64,000 nucleotides of DNA from assembly GCA_014773175.1 (NCBI GenBank), contig VXCM01000055.1:1-64000 (forward strand). The letters are read 5' to 3'. Numbering within the stretch: position 1 is the stretch's first letter; each line of letters begins with the position of its first letter. The DNA is from Lucifuga dentata (taxonomy: Eukaryota > Chordata > Actinopteri > Ophidiiformes > Bythitidae). The notes beneath the pieces are model-generated. The model was given only the letters and a program-made list of their open reading frames with translations. It did not search any database and had not been told where the DNA came from. This document shows positions 11,130 through 24,322 of the stretch, piece by piece. The translations under genes and the position numbers were made by a program.

Positions 11130-14100
11130 GAAGCTAATGAACATTAACGTGTATTTTTTTCACTAACTAGCAAAACTGCAACCCAGAAACAAGTGAAATC
11201 ATATTATTTTAGACATATGTCAGCAAAGCAAGTGACTAGTATGAATAATTAGCAGGATAACATTAGCTAACTTACCTCTGCATGCTTGTGCAGTTTGATA
11301 CCGAGTTCTGATAAGCTGCTAGTTCCACGGTAATTCGTTACACCCCTGATGACATGTCACTGGACTGAAGAGGACAGTTTGGAGAGGAAATCTGCAGCAT
11401 TGGTCTGAACACGATGACCACTTGGAGCAGGTCCTCCTCCTTCATTATACCAGAAAGTTTTGCCCAAAGCTAGATTAGATAGATGCACATGTATGTGGTC
11501 TTTGATTGGGTTGGCTAAATGGTGCCCTCATACTAAACTGCAATTGCGAAGGAAGAAAGTGATTNTTGATTGGGTTGGCTAAATGGTGCCCTCATACTAA
11601 ACTGCAATTGCGAAGGAAGAAAGTGATTTTTGGTTTTCTTGCCTTGTAAGCTGTCCTCTGTGGTCTTAAATTATAGGCCTTTACTTATTTCATTGTTCTG
11701 TTGTTTTACAGTTTACCCTTCAATAAAAATGTGTATATAAAAGTCATTTGATTGATATTTCTGTTCTGTTGTCTTTATATGTACATTTGGCATTGGAAAA
11801 TAATGGAAAGTAATCAAGATACATGACTTTAATATTGCTGTAGTTGGATTATGTTACTGATTACATTTTTTAACAGGTAATTAATACTGAATTACATTTT
11901 TAAATTAACTTTCCGAACCCTGGTTACTGGATCCACATGCTGATTGATTTAAAGTAATGCCTGTAACAATATTCCTGTAAATGTGCATTTATAAAGAGAT
12001 GAACTGCTATTTATGATGTGAACTGTCATATTGAAATGACTTAAGTTTTGGTCGTCCCCCCTCCCCAAAAATAAAAATCTCACTCCAGAGTATTCCAAAA
12101 AAGTTGGCAGCACTGCTATTGCAAATGCCAGAAATGTCCTGATAATGTGGCAGAGTGAATGTCATCAAGGAAACCAGTTGCGTATGTCACAAATGTCCCG
12201 CATCATGTGACCAGAATATGACCCTTGTGTCAAACCAATAACATGTATTTACATGTTTTGGTGTATTTGGAAGGAAGAATGGCTTGTTATGTCATAACAT
12301 TTATTTAGACACAGAGCAAATAGTTTATTTCTCCATAACTGTTATTTAATTCACTCTAATTTAGTGAATTAAATGACTGAGAATGATTTTCAATCATCAT
12401 CATCTTCCACTCTCTCCCTAAATAAGCTAAACACTTACAGTACTTCTTTTCTTAATTATATCTGACAGCAAAAATGAATGGGATTCCCAGGGGAAAATTT
12501 TGAATCATTTTTTTGATGTCTAAGGTTATATACATAAAAAATAATGGCAAATCTTGTTTCTTAACTTACCTAATAATGGCTTACAATCCAAAATTGTAAC
12601 CAAATATGGTAATGACCATGCAAACAATTTGTTCTATTTGAGTAGTTCATTTGATTTACAAATTGACCCCCCATGTGGCAAGCCAGCTTTCTTCTTACTT
12701 CCTGATGGTGGAATGACTTTACCACAACACTCTGAAGAGCAAAGTCACCTCCTCACTCTGTCAAAGAAACACTCAGCTTCCTTCATGTCCCCAATCTTCC
12801 TGCCAATCTTTGTTCTCTGCCTGTTCTGTACGTGACTTTGCCCTTTTCTTTTTGATATTGTTCAAAAAACAATAAAACAAAGATGGAAAACATAGGGACC
12901 GTACACAAAAAGAGAGTAAGGGCTATGTGACAGCTTTTTGAGGAAAGGCTTAAAAAGAAGACTACTATTTGATAGCTGAATCTAATTGCTCTACCAGATT
13001 GCTCTTAATCTCTGTTGGCATAAAAAACAACTGACTTTTTCAGAAACAATACAGCTGGAAGTGCTTCAAGGTCTCTGTTAAAATTCTGTGGGTGTTTAAG
13101 GAAAAAGACACGGGGAAAAAAAATTACATCTTTAAAGTATGAGACATGTATAAATCCCAATCTGGACACAAACAGGAACATTTAAGCTTTTATTCAGGAC
13201 AAGAAGAAATTCACCACCATGTTTCATTTTATGTTCCTTCAGGTCGTTTAAAGAAGAATGCTCATAAATAAAAGCAGCCAAATGTGATCTCAATACATTG
13301 ACACATTGCGACATCTAATGATGCTTGCATTTACACCTTGCATAACTCGTAATTTTCATTATCCAGATAACATATCCAGATTTAGATCACATGTTAAAGG
13401 AACATGCTGGTGATTTTGCATGTTTAAGCCCAATATATACAACCCACATACATGTTACACTGTCAACCATTTTCTAAAACATTCTACTGTTTGTCTGTCT
13501 GGCTGTGAATTAATGATCAGAGTTAACACTGTGATAATAAAAAGCATTTTATTATCTGCCGTCTTGGTCTTCTCTTGAAAAGAGATTTTAATCTAAGTGA
13601 GACTAATCCTGGATAAATAAATGTTCACAGTTAAAGGTGCAATCTGTGATCCAGATCTAAACAACCACCAAAATTCAAAATGCAGGACTGGAATCTGATG
13701 TCACTCTCAGATTGACCGATAACTATTCAAACAGCAGACAACAGGAAAAGCAAAGTTATCCATGTTTTCTGATGCATTTACATCAGTAAGTTTTGTAAAT
13801 GCGAACTGTTCAACAACTCTTCAATATGCATGTGAATTCAAAACAAAGTTATAAAAAATTAACAAGAAGGACTTTAACAAAATGGCATATGATTTTGTAT
13901 TTATTTATGTTGCAGATAATAACTGCAGGAAACAGATGTGCCGACAAGGACACAGCAGCAGCAGCAGCAGCACACATTGTCAAGATATTATGCCCTTAAA
14001 ATTGTTATGTGTATACACTGACAAGGAACACAGAAATGAATACATTGTCTTCATACATGTATGTGTTGCATTTTAACATGTGGATTCAATACACATTCTT

Positions 14101-14430
14101 ATTCTTTTTATTTAATTTTTTTACTATCTACTTTTTCTAAGGTTTGTGCTTTTATACTTACAGTAAAAATGGCTCTTTGAACACAACAGTGTTCAAAGTA
14201 TCTGAATGCAGGCTGATGTGTGTATTCTATAAATATCCCTTTCTGGTTGCATATTTCCAAGCAAAGCCACACTTTCTTCGACTGTGTGAATATATCATTA
14301 ACCTCTCACACGTTTCCACTTGTTTGCTGTGCTGTTATTTTGTGTATGTGTGTGTGTTCCAGCTGAGTACACACACAGATTTCCTTGTCTTTTTTTCAGT
14401 CCATATGTTCAGGATTCTGCACCATTTCAG
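11130..14430. other. Gene-free stretch left of dixdc1
   Basis: AT-rich sequence with short open frames only, none resembling a protein I know. It holds an assembly duplication around the N at 11565, a truncated MITE (13394-13485) and a (CAG)n run at about 13960-13976. I looked for the CH-domain exons of the long DIXDC1 isoform and did not recognise any, though exons shorter than about 60 codons could be missed. Confidence 0.5.
13394..13485 (+). mobile_element. TTAA-flanked MITE, copy 2 (5' inverted repeat only)
   Basis: Begins TTAA then AGGAACATGCTGGTG and carries the motif TGCATGTTTAAGCCCAATA, then CATACATGTTACACTG. The homology stops after AAAACATTCTACTG, leaving only about 90 bp, essentially one terminal inverted repeat. 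Confidence 0.75.
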
Positions 14431-15215
14431 CTGCAGTGATATACAGCAAAAACAGAAGGGAAGGAGAGAGAAGGAGAAAGAGAAAATCTCCCCCTCCTCC
14501 TTGTGAAAAGAGAGAGCAGTAGCTAAAGGAAGGAGGAGGTATGAGGGNAAAATCTCCCCCTCCTCCTTGTGAAAAGAGAGAGCAGTAGCTAAAGGAAGGA
14601 GGAGGTATGAGGGAGGGGGAGGGTAAACACACCCAGACAGAACCATGTCTGACATCCTCGCTTACTGAAAGAAGGAAGGACTGATACAAAGCCGGGAGAT
14701 AGAGCAGAAGAGAAAGGAGGGAGGGGGNCAGAGGGAGCAAATGCAAAAGAGCAGTGGAGAAAAAAGGGTGAAAAGATGCACAAGAGCTGCATCAGTTCTT
14801 GTCCCCGAGAAACAAAAAACATTGTGTTCCTGAATGGGAGCTGGTGAGCTCAACCACAAGGCGAGCGCAATGAGAAACCAGGCAGACTTCAGTCGCTGGT
14901 GCTGCTGAGCACCAATCCTCTCTCTCTCTCTCAGGCTACAATTGAGTCTTGTAATGATTTAGGGAACATCTCAGGGCTTTGATTAGGATTTGGAGCTTTA
15001 TGTTTTAGGAATATGCTGCTGGAGAGGATTTGCTGTGCTGTTTTTTCTGACTGAACACAGCGTGTGCGACGTGGAGACCTCTCTGGCTGCTGCTATCAGG
15101 GCTGCTCCCTCCCTGCTGCCTCTGGCTGTGTTTGGGCTATGCTTCTGACTCAGAATCAGGGCATCACCCAGATGCAGGGCACAGACTGTATGGGAGGTTA
15201 AGAGTGTCCACCAGC
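14430..15215 (+). promoter_or_regulatory. dixdc1: Probable promoter / 5' UTR of the dixdc1 short isoform
   Basis: A purine-rich stretch (GA and GGAGG runs, about 14455-14760) lies upstream of the ATG at 15216. The presumed 5' UTR from about 14900 contains several short upstream ATGs (for example in ATATGCTGCTGG near 15011 and CTATGCTTCTGAC near 15137), which could lower translation. No TATA box or start site can be fixed from sequence. The Ns at 14548 and 14728 lie in it, the first between two copies of the same ~65-bp segment. Confidence 0.4.
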
Positions 15216-17386
15216 ATGGGAGCCAAGCAGATGAAATGGTAAGAATAAGATCTTCTGCTTGTTATTTTGATATTTCCTACAATGCATGTGCTTGGGTATC
15301 AAAATATCAGCATCTATGGATTCGTGGCTGACATACTTTAGGCCTAAATTCAGTCTCACAGTATCATCTTGATCTACATGTCAATGTTTATACTGTTAGA
15401 AATGCACCATGACTCTGATATCCTAATTCTTCAGTCTTTTGTTGGAGTGTACAGCATGTTGGGTGTGGGTGTGTCCCTGTGCCATTTTGAGATGCATGTT
15501 TATGTCAGCGTGAGCCAAGAGCCTCCTATTGCCTAGCAACCACTGGCCAACATCCACTGGCAGATCATCCATCTGAAGATTCTGATATAAATCTTAAATT
15601 TTAACATCAGAATATCAAATGTGTATTTGTCATATGGTGTCGGTGTTTGCTATGAGAGCTCCAAAATATTACCTGTGCACATTTTCAAAATGGGGTCAGG
15701 TTTTGAGAGTCAGGTAATTTGAAGCCTACATGCGGTTTATGCAATAACTGTTTATAAAGCAACCTGCAAAATACCCAGTAATACAGATTCTATTAATCTG
15801 ATGATATCTATCTTTGATGCAACAGATCAGCAAGAAACATTTACAAAAGAAAAAAACAATTATTAGAGTTTATTAGCCTTAACACTGACATAACAATCAG
15901 TGCATCTTTATAATGTCATAATATATCATCTGAAATGGCAAGAATATTAGAAGCAGCAGCTTTGATCCCTTTGGAGAAACATTTAAGGATAATCACAACC
16001 ATATCTGATAAGAGGGTCAGTCCATGTTTCTATGTGACCGAGTCAATTACACTTTATCAGACGTTGGGAGGAACTCTAACGGAAGGTTGTGAGTGTGGTC
16101 AGGGTAGCTAATGCGCTATCTTATCAAACAATTTTGTGTTACATCTCATTAAACTCTTCCAGTCTGAAGATTTCAATTACGAGAACTCTATTCACAGGGA
16201 CTCTACTCATACCAGTCATAAGCTGCAATTAGGCTCACATGATTATCCTAATTATAGCTGCAGGAGTATATGCAGTTGACAGACTTTTGTTCCATACTCA
16301 ATAGATGCAGTGTGAACTCAAAAGTAACCAGTGTTGTGATTTTAGGTAACACTGAGTAATGCTATTAGATAAGCAGAAAATCTCATCAGCAGTAATCTAA
16401 ATCTGGCTGCATATGGAATGGGAGGACACTTAAACCATGCAAATGCAATCTTTCAGGACAGTCTTTGGGTTCTCAGCACACAGTTTAAGCCCAGAGCAGG
16501 CAGTTTATTTTTGCCTGAGGAGCAGCATGATGAATCCTGATGCTTTTTTATCCCCTCATGTGCCACAGAGTTTAGCTCTGTGTCCACAGGCTCAGAGGGA
16601 AAAGGAAGGATCCCTTCCCAGAGGACCATGTTTAATGCCATAGGACACAGGTCACGATAGCTGTTTTTCTCTAGAGTGAAGATGACAGCAGAGCTCAACC
16701 TCAGGGTGCTCAAATTGTACTCAGAACACATTAGTCAGCAAAAACTGTAAGAAAAGCAGCTATTCAGAAACTATAGAACCATATAGAAGCATTATGTTTT
16801 GAAATCATGGCCCACGGCGAAGCAAACTATGTCAAGAATTTCCTGTCAGAAAATTACAGGCTTGCATGAATTTGTGCTCTCGCTGTGTATTCTCAGAACA
16901 GATTTCAATCCTATTTTCTGATTGTCCTCTCAGTAGTTTTATTATCTGTTAAACAGGCAGTCTGTGATCTATATGTATGCAGCAGTCCTATTATGTCTGT
17001 AAATAATGACGCGGTTTGAGATATTCAATCCAGATGGGATTAATGTATATATTTGTGCTCCGTCAGATAGAATTTAAGTCTACTATATAGGTGATTCATT
17101 TGGCACGAGATCCAAACACACTCCTCTCTCTGCCCACCATCTGTTCCAGTCTCAGCTCAGCCAGCCCCGCTCACTCCCCCAAAGAGGAGTACGTTATCAC
17201 CCAGTCCACTGACACCCCCAGAGACGAAACAGTCAATGATCAGTCTGAGCACCAGGGGGAACTACAGGGTGACAAATCTGAGCCGACACAGAAGAAATCT
17301 GTCACAGGTTGGTTGACACAGTTCACATGCACTGTGTATCCTGCTAAGTGCACATACACACAAAAATGCCCCGTGCCTCATCTCTC

Positions 17387-17427
<41 letters not shown>

Positions 17428-20400
17428 GTTCTCACTTTCAGAGGAGGTGTCTCTCTGTGGATTGTGTCCCTCTCTGGGGAACAATGAGCAGGAAGAGGAG
17501 AAGTCCTGGGAGGAGCAGCTGGACATCCACCAGGAGCAGCTGGAGAAGGAAATGCAGGAGGCTAGAAGGATGGTGTTCCGCCTACAGGTGACTCCTGATG
17601 ACAAAACAAACTGCACGACTACTGCAGAGACATTCTGTAACAGAATATGACTGTATCTATAATCCAAATGTAATCAAAGGATCACCTCAACACCAAAACC
17701 AAAACACAGGGACTGCTGTCAGTCTATAAATATATGATATGAATTATCACGAGACAACAAAAAATTATTATTATTTTTTTTTAAATGCTAATGATGATAA
17801 TGACCGGAAACACAACCATAAAATATCATTTTTTTCAATAATAATCAGCTGGGAAACATTAAAATATATTAGGTTTTATCAATTACTCAAAATGTGTAAT
17901 TATATACGTAAATTACCTGAAATCCATATGGTCAAAATATTATACAGTATATATTGAGATTTAAAATTTTGTCTAAAACAAATTTGCTATTAAGTTTGAA
18001 CAGCTAATCTGTGCTTTTTCAGGGGAAAATCACCATACAGCTCATCCCAAACTCAGAAATGTTAAATGATATATAATAATCATAAAGTCAGCGGCCAGAT
18101 GCCTCTAATAATGGAAACTGAATTTCAAGCATTAATTTGATATTAGCATAAACTTCTAATAATATATGACATCTCTACAGTAGAATGCATTGATGAATAT
18201 ATCCTCAATAATTGCTGAATATACAGTACATATAATTGAAGCTTTTATGTATTACGTACTACAATGTACTGTACATTTTTGTACTATATATTCTTCATAC
18301 AGTACATCTGAATACAAGAAAAATAGATGATGTCATTCCAGTATGTTTTAATAGGTTCTTGAAGAACGAGGGTAATAGATCTGTGTGTATGGATTGAGTC
18401 AGTCCTTGTATTAAAATATATTTCATCATATAGTGTAGCGCTAGTACACATCCTTACTGTATAGTGATTAAATATAAGTATGTGAGCAGACATGTTACAC
18501 GTTACACATGCTACTTCCAAGTAAACAGCCTTTTCTGCTCACTGACATAATGCTGTCACACACTATCCGTGTCCAAACCACGTACAGTGTTAGTTCAGTG
18601 TTCTTGGCAAGGTGACCAGATCCGGCTTAGATTGTGCATTTGTCTTTCTGGCTTCAGCAGGTCAGATAATTTTATAATTAGATTTTGTTTGTGATTTTGG
18701 CTTCTCTGTTTGATTTGATTTCATTCACTACCGCACAGTGAGGGATAAAAAATACATACATATATTTATAAATACAAAGACAGAAAAATCTAACTCCTTT
18801 CTTTGACATGTAGAGATGATTTTTAGGTTAAGTTTTACACCTCTTAAAGGACCATACTGGCCATTTTACATGTTCGAACCTGATATGTTCAATTTTCATA
18901 CATGTAATGTTTCTGACAATAATTTCCCAAAGCATACTACTGGAACGGTGAATTTAAAATGTTTTTCCTACCTTCCAGACCGCCATTGGTTTCAGTTCAT
19001 TCTGGTACGCTATTAAAATCAACTTGTTGATAAACGTTCTTGGGATAGGTAATCCATCATCGTGAACAAGACGTGTATTCAGGGTTTTTTTTTTTTCAAA
19101 GTTATGTAATTTTATCATTTAAGTGCAATAAAAAGCGCAGAGTAAATGTATGTCTCCACTGGGGAATATAGTCCCAAAAGAAAACCTGTGTTTATCGAAA
19201 AATTTAAATGACCATGACTTCATAAGGCTGCGTAACTATTAGCAAGCGAAACAACAATGTTTAAGGTGGGTGTATCGCTTGAATATTTGATTTAGAAAGA
19301 TTAAGAGATCAAGAGAGAAAATGGTATGGTATGGTATGGTCCTTTAAGTGTGTGTGTGTGTATGTGTGTCTCTTCAGGCTTTGCTGCTCCATGGTTCACT
19401 TCCTGAGGAAGACCAGGATGGATCTGTGAGCTACGGTGATAGCCGAGCTAATGCTGAACAGCAGCTGGTACGGTGCTCCCTCCCTGCTAACTGCTCCCTG
19501 TGTCAGTGTGTCAGGCCTTCTGTTGTGATGATCTTTCCAGCCATCACTCGGCTTCAGAGTGGCTGCAGTAGAGCACAAATGAATCTCTGTGATCTCCAGG
19601 CCCACTACCTCCTCATACACTTTGACATTTTTCCTCTCTCTAATTACCCTGCTTACACCCTCTCTCTTTGAAGGTACTAATCCGCAGTCGTTTGGACCAA
19701 AGTGCGGAGGAGGCCCTTGATCTTAAGGTAGAGCCAGCAAGCATCATTAGGCCTAATACAGATGAGCTGTCATGTGAACCAATGGTGCTTCTTCTCTAAC
19801 GTCTCTGCTCATATGTTTGGCTCTTAGAGGGAACTCCTGAGACATAAACAGGATGTGCGCCACATTCAGGCCATCAAGGTAAATCTTTAACACTAATCTT
19901 GTCTGTTGTGTTTGAATTAAAATAATTAAAGGTTATAATTTAAGCTCTTTTGTGCTATCTCAGACTAATAATTCAGCAGTTTTTTTTTTCTTCAGTTCTT
20001 CATATATAAATTTAAAGGTGGCACGGTGGGTTAGCGGTTAGCACTGTGGCCTCACAGCAAGAAGGTCCTGGGTTGGAATCTGACTAGGTCCATTCTGTGA
20101 GGAGTTTGTGTGTTCTGCCCGTGTCGGCGTGAGTTTCCTCCCACTTCCAAAAACATGCAGGTTGGGTGAATTGGAAACTCTAAATTGACTGTAGGTGTGA
20201 ATGAGATTGTCTGTCTGAGTGTGTCAGCCCTGTGATAGGCTGGGGACCTGTCCAGGTTACCCTGCTTCTCGCCCAACGACCCCTAAATAGGATAAGTGGG
20301 TTTAGATGGATGGATGGATTTAAATTTTAGAGATGGAAATACACTATTAATAAAGCAGATGTTTAAAGTGTATCTGTATGCAAGTCCTCTGTCACAAGAT

Positions 20401-23182
20401 TTCCATCTCCATCTCTGTCTCATTAGGATGCTCTGCAGCAGCGCTCAGCAGTGCAGGAGGATACTGTGCTGCAGCTTAAACAGGAACTACTGAGAAGCAA
20501 CATGGCCAAAGATCAGCTGGAAGGGGAAAATGTGAGACAAGTGATGATTTCCATTTGACATGATAAAATATTTGACCTGCTTGACCTGTGGCTGCCGTTT
20601 ATGTGAGAGCGATATAGCACTCATATATCAAGTTGATCCATCTGTTTTCAGGCAGAGCTCAAGCACAAGCTGAGTGAATGGACCAAATTACTTAGTGAAT
20701 ATGAGGTAATCTCTACTATTTTTACATTATTAATGTATTATCTGGACACGTGCATATATTTTAGCATTTCTTTTATCCATCCATCCATGTGTCACAATAG
20801 CAGCAACTTGGGAAGAAGGAAAGACTCCTGCATCAACAGCAGCAAAAGATGGATGAAGCTCAGCATAAAGCACATGAAGTCAACCTTGGACGGGTATGGA
20901 TCATAATGCCAAGACTTTACCATTCCTTTGTGTTGCAACATATCTTTTTAGATGCATATTATTAATATTTTTGTCTATTTTATAGTCGCTCAGGAACGAA
21001 AGCAGCAGTTACAGCAACTCAGTGGTTTTGACCTCTCCACTAGCTTTCCAACACAGTGCACCGGTACAGCCACTACACGTTTTACCCCCTAAAATGGTGC
21101 CTGTATTGATGCCCTTTTGCCATGTTATGATAAAAACAATCCATTTATGACAACTGTATGACAAGTAAGATTTGTGTATGTGACAGGGAGAGGAGCTGCA
21201 GCTGGTCAGGGAAGCCCTGCGTAGTTTGAGGGACAGCTTTTCTGGCCACGATCCCCAACATCACACCCTGGACACCCTGGAGCAGGGCGTGGCCAGCCTC
21301 ATGGACCGTCTGCACTCTCTTGACACGCAGCGCAGACAGGACAGAGGGGTACACAAGATGCACAGACACACATGCACCGGTGCATCCAAACACATCTGGC
21401 ACCTGATGTACGATGACTCACATGATAATCATGAGTAATTTGTTTTTCTTCAAGGAGGAATTCAGATCACCAGGGCGCAGAGCCAACTCAACAGACCGAG
21501 ACTCCTGGCCGCCGAGCTCAAGTGAGACAAACAGAATCCTTGTTTGTGGAGAATTTGTCATTCTCTGCAACATCTCAAATCTGCTCGTTAAATCTAATTA
21601 TGCAATTCAGTTATGCAGGTGCATAACAAACTATAGAGCCTAAGCCGGAGATTCTTATTGTGAAAATGGTGTTTTGTGTTTTGTAATTATTTCCAGAAGT
21701 GGCACACTCCCACAGCAGCCCCGGGTTGGACGCCGTCGTCTCAACAAAAGTGCTGTACTTCACTGACCGCTCGCTCACTCCGTTTCTGATTAACATCCCC
21801 AAAAGGTACGAAGCACGTCTTCTAATGTTGGATTTTTGGGATATTTTCTTTCAATGTAAAATGCATAAATTTTAAGCAAATTGTTGATTGGCTGCAAGCA
21901 GAGCATACATGGCTAGATACATTTGTGATATTGTACATTATGGTTGTTTTAATGGCTCTGCTGCTTAAGTGTTTATGTGGGAGGTTTTTTTTTGTTATAC
22001 AGTTTATAGCTTTATAGTTTAACCCTCTGGATCTAAAGTCATTTTTTGCATTATTACCTTTAACTGAATTTGGCTTTGCTTTTGGCTATCACCTAAAAAG
22101 CTGCACTGTAAAAAAAATCCTTTTGTGGACAGGATGACACATTTTGTCTTGAAATTTCTGTCAAGACTGCAAACAATCAAGTGAGGAAGAATTTAGTAGA
22201 TTCAAAAATGTTTTCAGAATTTTTATTCTCTGGACTCTTTTGAGACTTCATCTTTAACAGGAACAAGCAAGTTCTGAAACTGAGAATTTTCTTGTAGAAT
22301 TCTTTCTTTATATATATTCATAATATATTTATATATTTAAAAGAATTTAATGATGTTTTGTTTTAGAGTTTGCATATGTGTGTTTGTGGGGGTGGGGAGG
22401 TTTGTGTAAAATTTTTCTAGAAATCATTTCTCCAGATTTTTTGGAGTCTGTTTTAATTTTATAGAATCCAGATTTTTTTTTTTTTTTTTTTTTTAATTCT
22501 TAATTCTAGAAAGGAAAATTTGGAAAATGTTTTAAAGATTTTTTTCCCCCCAAGGACTTAATATAATTTGTTTCATTTTCTAGAATTAAGAATTAAAAAT
22601 AAAACTAAACTAAAATCATCGCTTTATAGAACAAAGTTTAATGATGTAAGATTTTTGTAGAATCAAATATAATTTTCTTGATTAGCAGTGACCTCAGAAG
22701 ATGAAGGCTCATATGGGAAATCAGATCTGTGTTGATGACTGATGGCGTGCTCTTTCAGGCTGGGCGAGGTCACGTTGCGAGACTTCAAGGCCGCTGTGGA
22801 CAGGCAGGGCAATTTTAGATACCACTTCAAGGCCCTTGACCCAGAGTTCGGCACCGTGAAGGAGGAGGTAGGCGTGGCAGTAAAATTATAGCCTCTATAT
22901 CTTTTAGATCAGCTTCACTGGGCAAACACAACATGCCACTTATAGCATCTGATATGCTAAGAATAGCTGTGCCTGGTCTATACTGTAACACTCTGCAGAG
23001 GGTCTGATTTCTCTCCTAGAAAGTTAGCTTTCCTCAGAATTTTTTATTTTGGATCTGAGTCTTTCTCTGATATTAAATGCTACATGTTGGCTACTCAGGT
23101 ATTCCAGGATGGAGCTATTGTTCCTGGCTGGGAGGGGAAGATTGTTGCATGGGTGGAGGAGGACCATGGAGAGAGGAGATAA
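15216..23182 (+). CDS. dixdc1: DIX domain containing 1, short isoform (Ccd1)
   Basis: This is a scaffold of Wnt/beta-catenin signalling. The DIX domain polymerises head-to-tail and pairs with Dishevelled and Axin DIX domains in the cytoplasm. Coding exons: 15216-15238, 17150-17307, 17442-17587, 19378-19467, 19674-19727, 19828-19878, 20427-20531, 20652-20705, 20801-20893, 20986-21063, 21187-21348, 21455-21521, 21697-21805, 22759-22867, 23099-23182. They total 1383 nt, or 460 codons plus TAA, with every phase matching and GT/AG at every intron. Residues about 8-60 are a Ser/Thr-rich linker, 85-260 a coiled coil ([30 protein letters not shown]), 285-338 the conserved [18 protein letters not shown] block and about 377-456 the DIX domain ([35 protein letters not shown]). 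The start codon (MGAKQMKC, A at -3, G at +4) makes a form lacking the calponin-homology domain. CH exons are not visible upstream. Close match to human DIXDC1 from memory. Confidence 0.95.
17390..17424 (+). repeat. (CT)n microsatellite at a dixdc1 acceptor
   Basis: A run of CT dinucleotides ends 17 bp before the acceptor of the exon at 17442 and forms most of its polypyrimidine tract. Confidence 0.9.
18844..19347. mobile_element. TTAA-flanked MITE, copy 3 (near-complete, in a dixdc1 intron)
   Basis: About 504 bp from TTAA AGGACCATACTGG to GGTATGGTCC TTTAA. The terminal inverted repeats face each other and both ends keep TTAA. The 3' end has a small expansion of ATGGT. It ends 30 bp before the acceptor of the exon at 19378, separated only by a short GT run. 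It has no transposase. Confidence 0.85.
20017..20317 (+). mobile_element. tRNA-derived SINE in a dixdc1 intron
   Basis: It starts with a tRNA-related head (GGTGGCACGGTGG, A-box-like TTAGCGGTTAGCAC, B-box-like GGGTTGGAATC), continues with the body common in teleosts (GAGTTTGTGTGTTCTGCCCG, CATGCAGGTTGGGTGAATTG, GATAGGCTGGGGACCTGTCC) and ends in ATGG repeats. A 7-bp direct duplication ATTTAAA flanks it at 20010-20016 and 20318-20324. It sits between the exons at 19828 and 20427. Confidence 0.9.
22104..22688 (+). mobile_element. AT-rich non-autonomous DNA element (CACTG ends)
   Basis: It begins GCACTGTAAAAAAAATCC, contains ATTTTGTCTTGAAATTTC and TTCTAGAATTAAGAATT-type runs and ends TTGATTAGCAGTG, so the termini are inverted (CACTG/CAGTG). 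A related block lies in opposite orientation at about 27838-28488. There is no open frame. Its class (EnSpm/CACTA-like or hAT-like) is a guess. It lies in the penultimate-but-one intron of dixdc1. Confidence 0.5.
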
Positions 23183-23271
23183 AAAAAAAACCAGACATCA
23201 CCGCTACAAACCTCAGCTGATCACTGGAGAGCCATTCCATTGAAAATACATATGATTCCATAACAGATAAA

Positions 23272-23466
23272 TACACTGCTCAAAATAATTAAAGAAACAA
23301 AGAGGATTCTGGAAAATGTATATTGAATCTAAATTCCATTACACCAAAACTCAGTCAAAGATAAGTCAGTCCAAATAGGAATAATAGTTACATAGTCAAA
23401 TGGCTTTATCAAAACATGAACGGTCAAAACATATGAACGCATCCTTTAATTTTTTTGAGTAGTGTA
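23272..23466. mobile_element. Short MITE with TACACTGCTCAAAA ends
   Basis: 195 bp from TACACTGCTCAAAATAATTA to TTTAATTTTTTTGAGTAGTG then TA. The ends form an imperfect ~25-bp inverted repeat and TA borders both sides, as in Tc1/mariner-type MITEs. It lies in the likely 3' UTR of dixdc1. Confidence 0.75.
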
Positions 23467-23846
23467 GTTCTATGTACTAAAACTGGGACCAATTGATGTA
23501 AAATACAATTTTTAATATAAAAACCATCTTTTAAAAGTGAATGTTTCATATGAAGAATTTCACTTCATATTTTGGTGCCACTTTTTTGCAGGGATGCATG
23601 TTAGACATTTTTTTGCAGCTTATAAACGTTGAGCTTATTCTGGCAGAATTAGCAATTAATGGCCAGTGGCGTGAACTAGAAACACTAAACAAAGTACTTA
23701 AAGGTGATTTACACTGAATAGTAGCTAATAATAGCTGTAATCAGTGCTTATTGTGCATACCTAAAAATGAAGTGTTACTGACATTTTTCACAAGTTCCAG
23801 ATTGCCAAATAGTGATATTGTTGTTCTGCATCAATTTTGATGTTTT

Positions 23847-23852
23847 AATAAA
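23847..23852 (+). terminator. dixdc1: Polyadenylation signal, probably dixdc1
   Basis: AATAAA 665 bp past the dixdc1 stop codon. A GT-rich stretch (TTTTGTTG) follows within 30 bp. Confidence 0.5.
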
Positions 23853-24220
23853 CATGAATTATTGCATGGAACCTTTTGTTGCCAGTTATTCCCCTGGTGT
23901 AGACTGACACCGAACAGCAGCTCCACGCATTACACCTCCACTCACACACCCACACGTTCATAAACAATACCCACAGATTGTCAGTACGGTCAATTCATAT
24001 TTTAGGTTAAGAATTAAATTTGCCTCATTGCAAATCAACCCACACAGCACAAAGGAACACAGGCACACAGGAAAGCACCAGTTTTTGGTTTTAATAAAGC
24101 GTTTACAGGAGAGCTGTTTAATGTTTGATAGTCAAAGTTCAGCCATAGCTTGTGTCCCTCCAGAAGCAGGAATTCAGCTTGTTATGGTCCATTTACTTTG
24201 ATGAATTCTCTGTAACAGAA

Positions 24221-24226
24221 TTTATT
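24221..24226 (-). terminator. pih1d2: Polyadenylation signal, probably pih1d2
   Basis: AATAAA on the minus strand about 100 bp past the pih1d2 stop codon. Confidence 0.5.
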
Positions 24227-24322
24227 CCTCCTTTTCTTTCCTCAGCCCATTGCCAGCAGGGTGCTGAGGTGTCGCAGACAAATGGTTTCGGATTGACTGA
24301 TTTCCACAGATCATTTGATGTA

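Larger units (their letters stand above)
23183..24322. other. Tail-to-tail gap between dixdc1 and pih1d2 (3' UTRs)
   Basis: 1.14 kb holding both 3' ends. It contains a small MITE (23272-23466), an AATAAA for dixdc1 at 23847-23852 and an AATAAA on the minus strand at 24221-24226 for pih1d2. No other gene is seen. Confidence 0.65.
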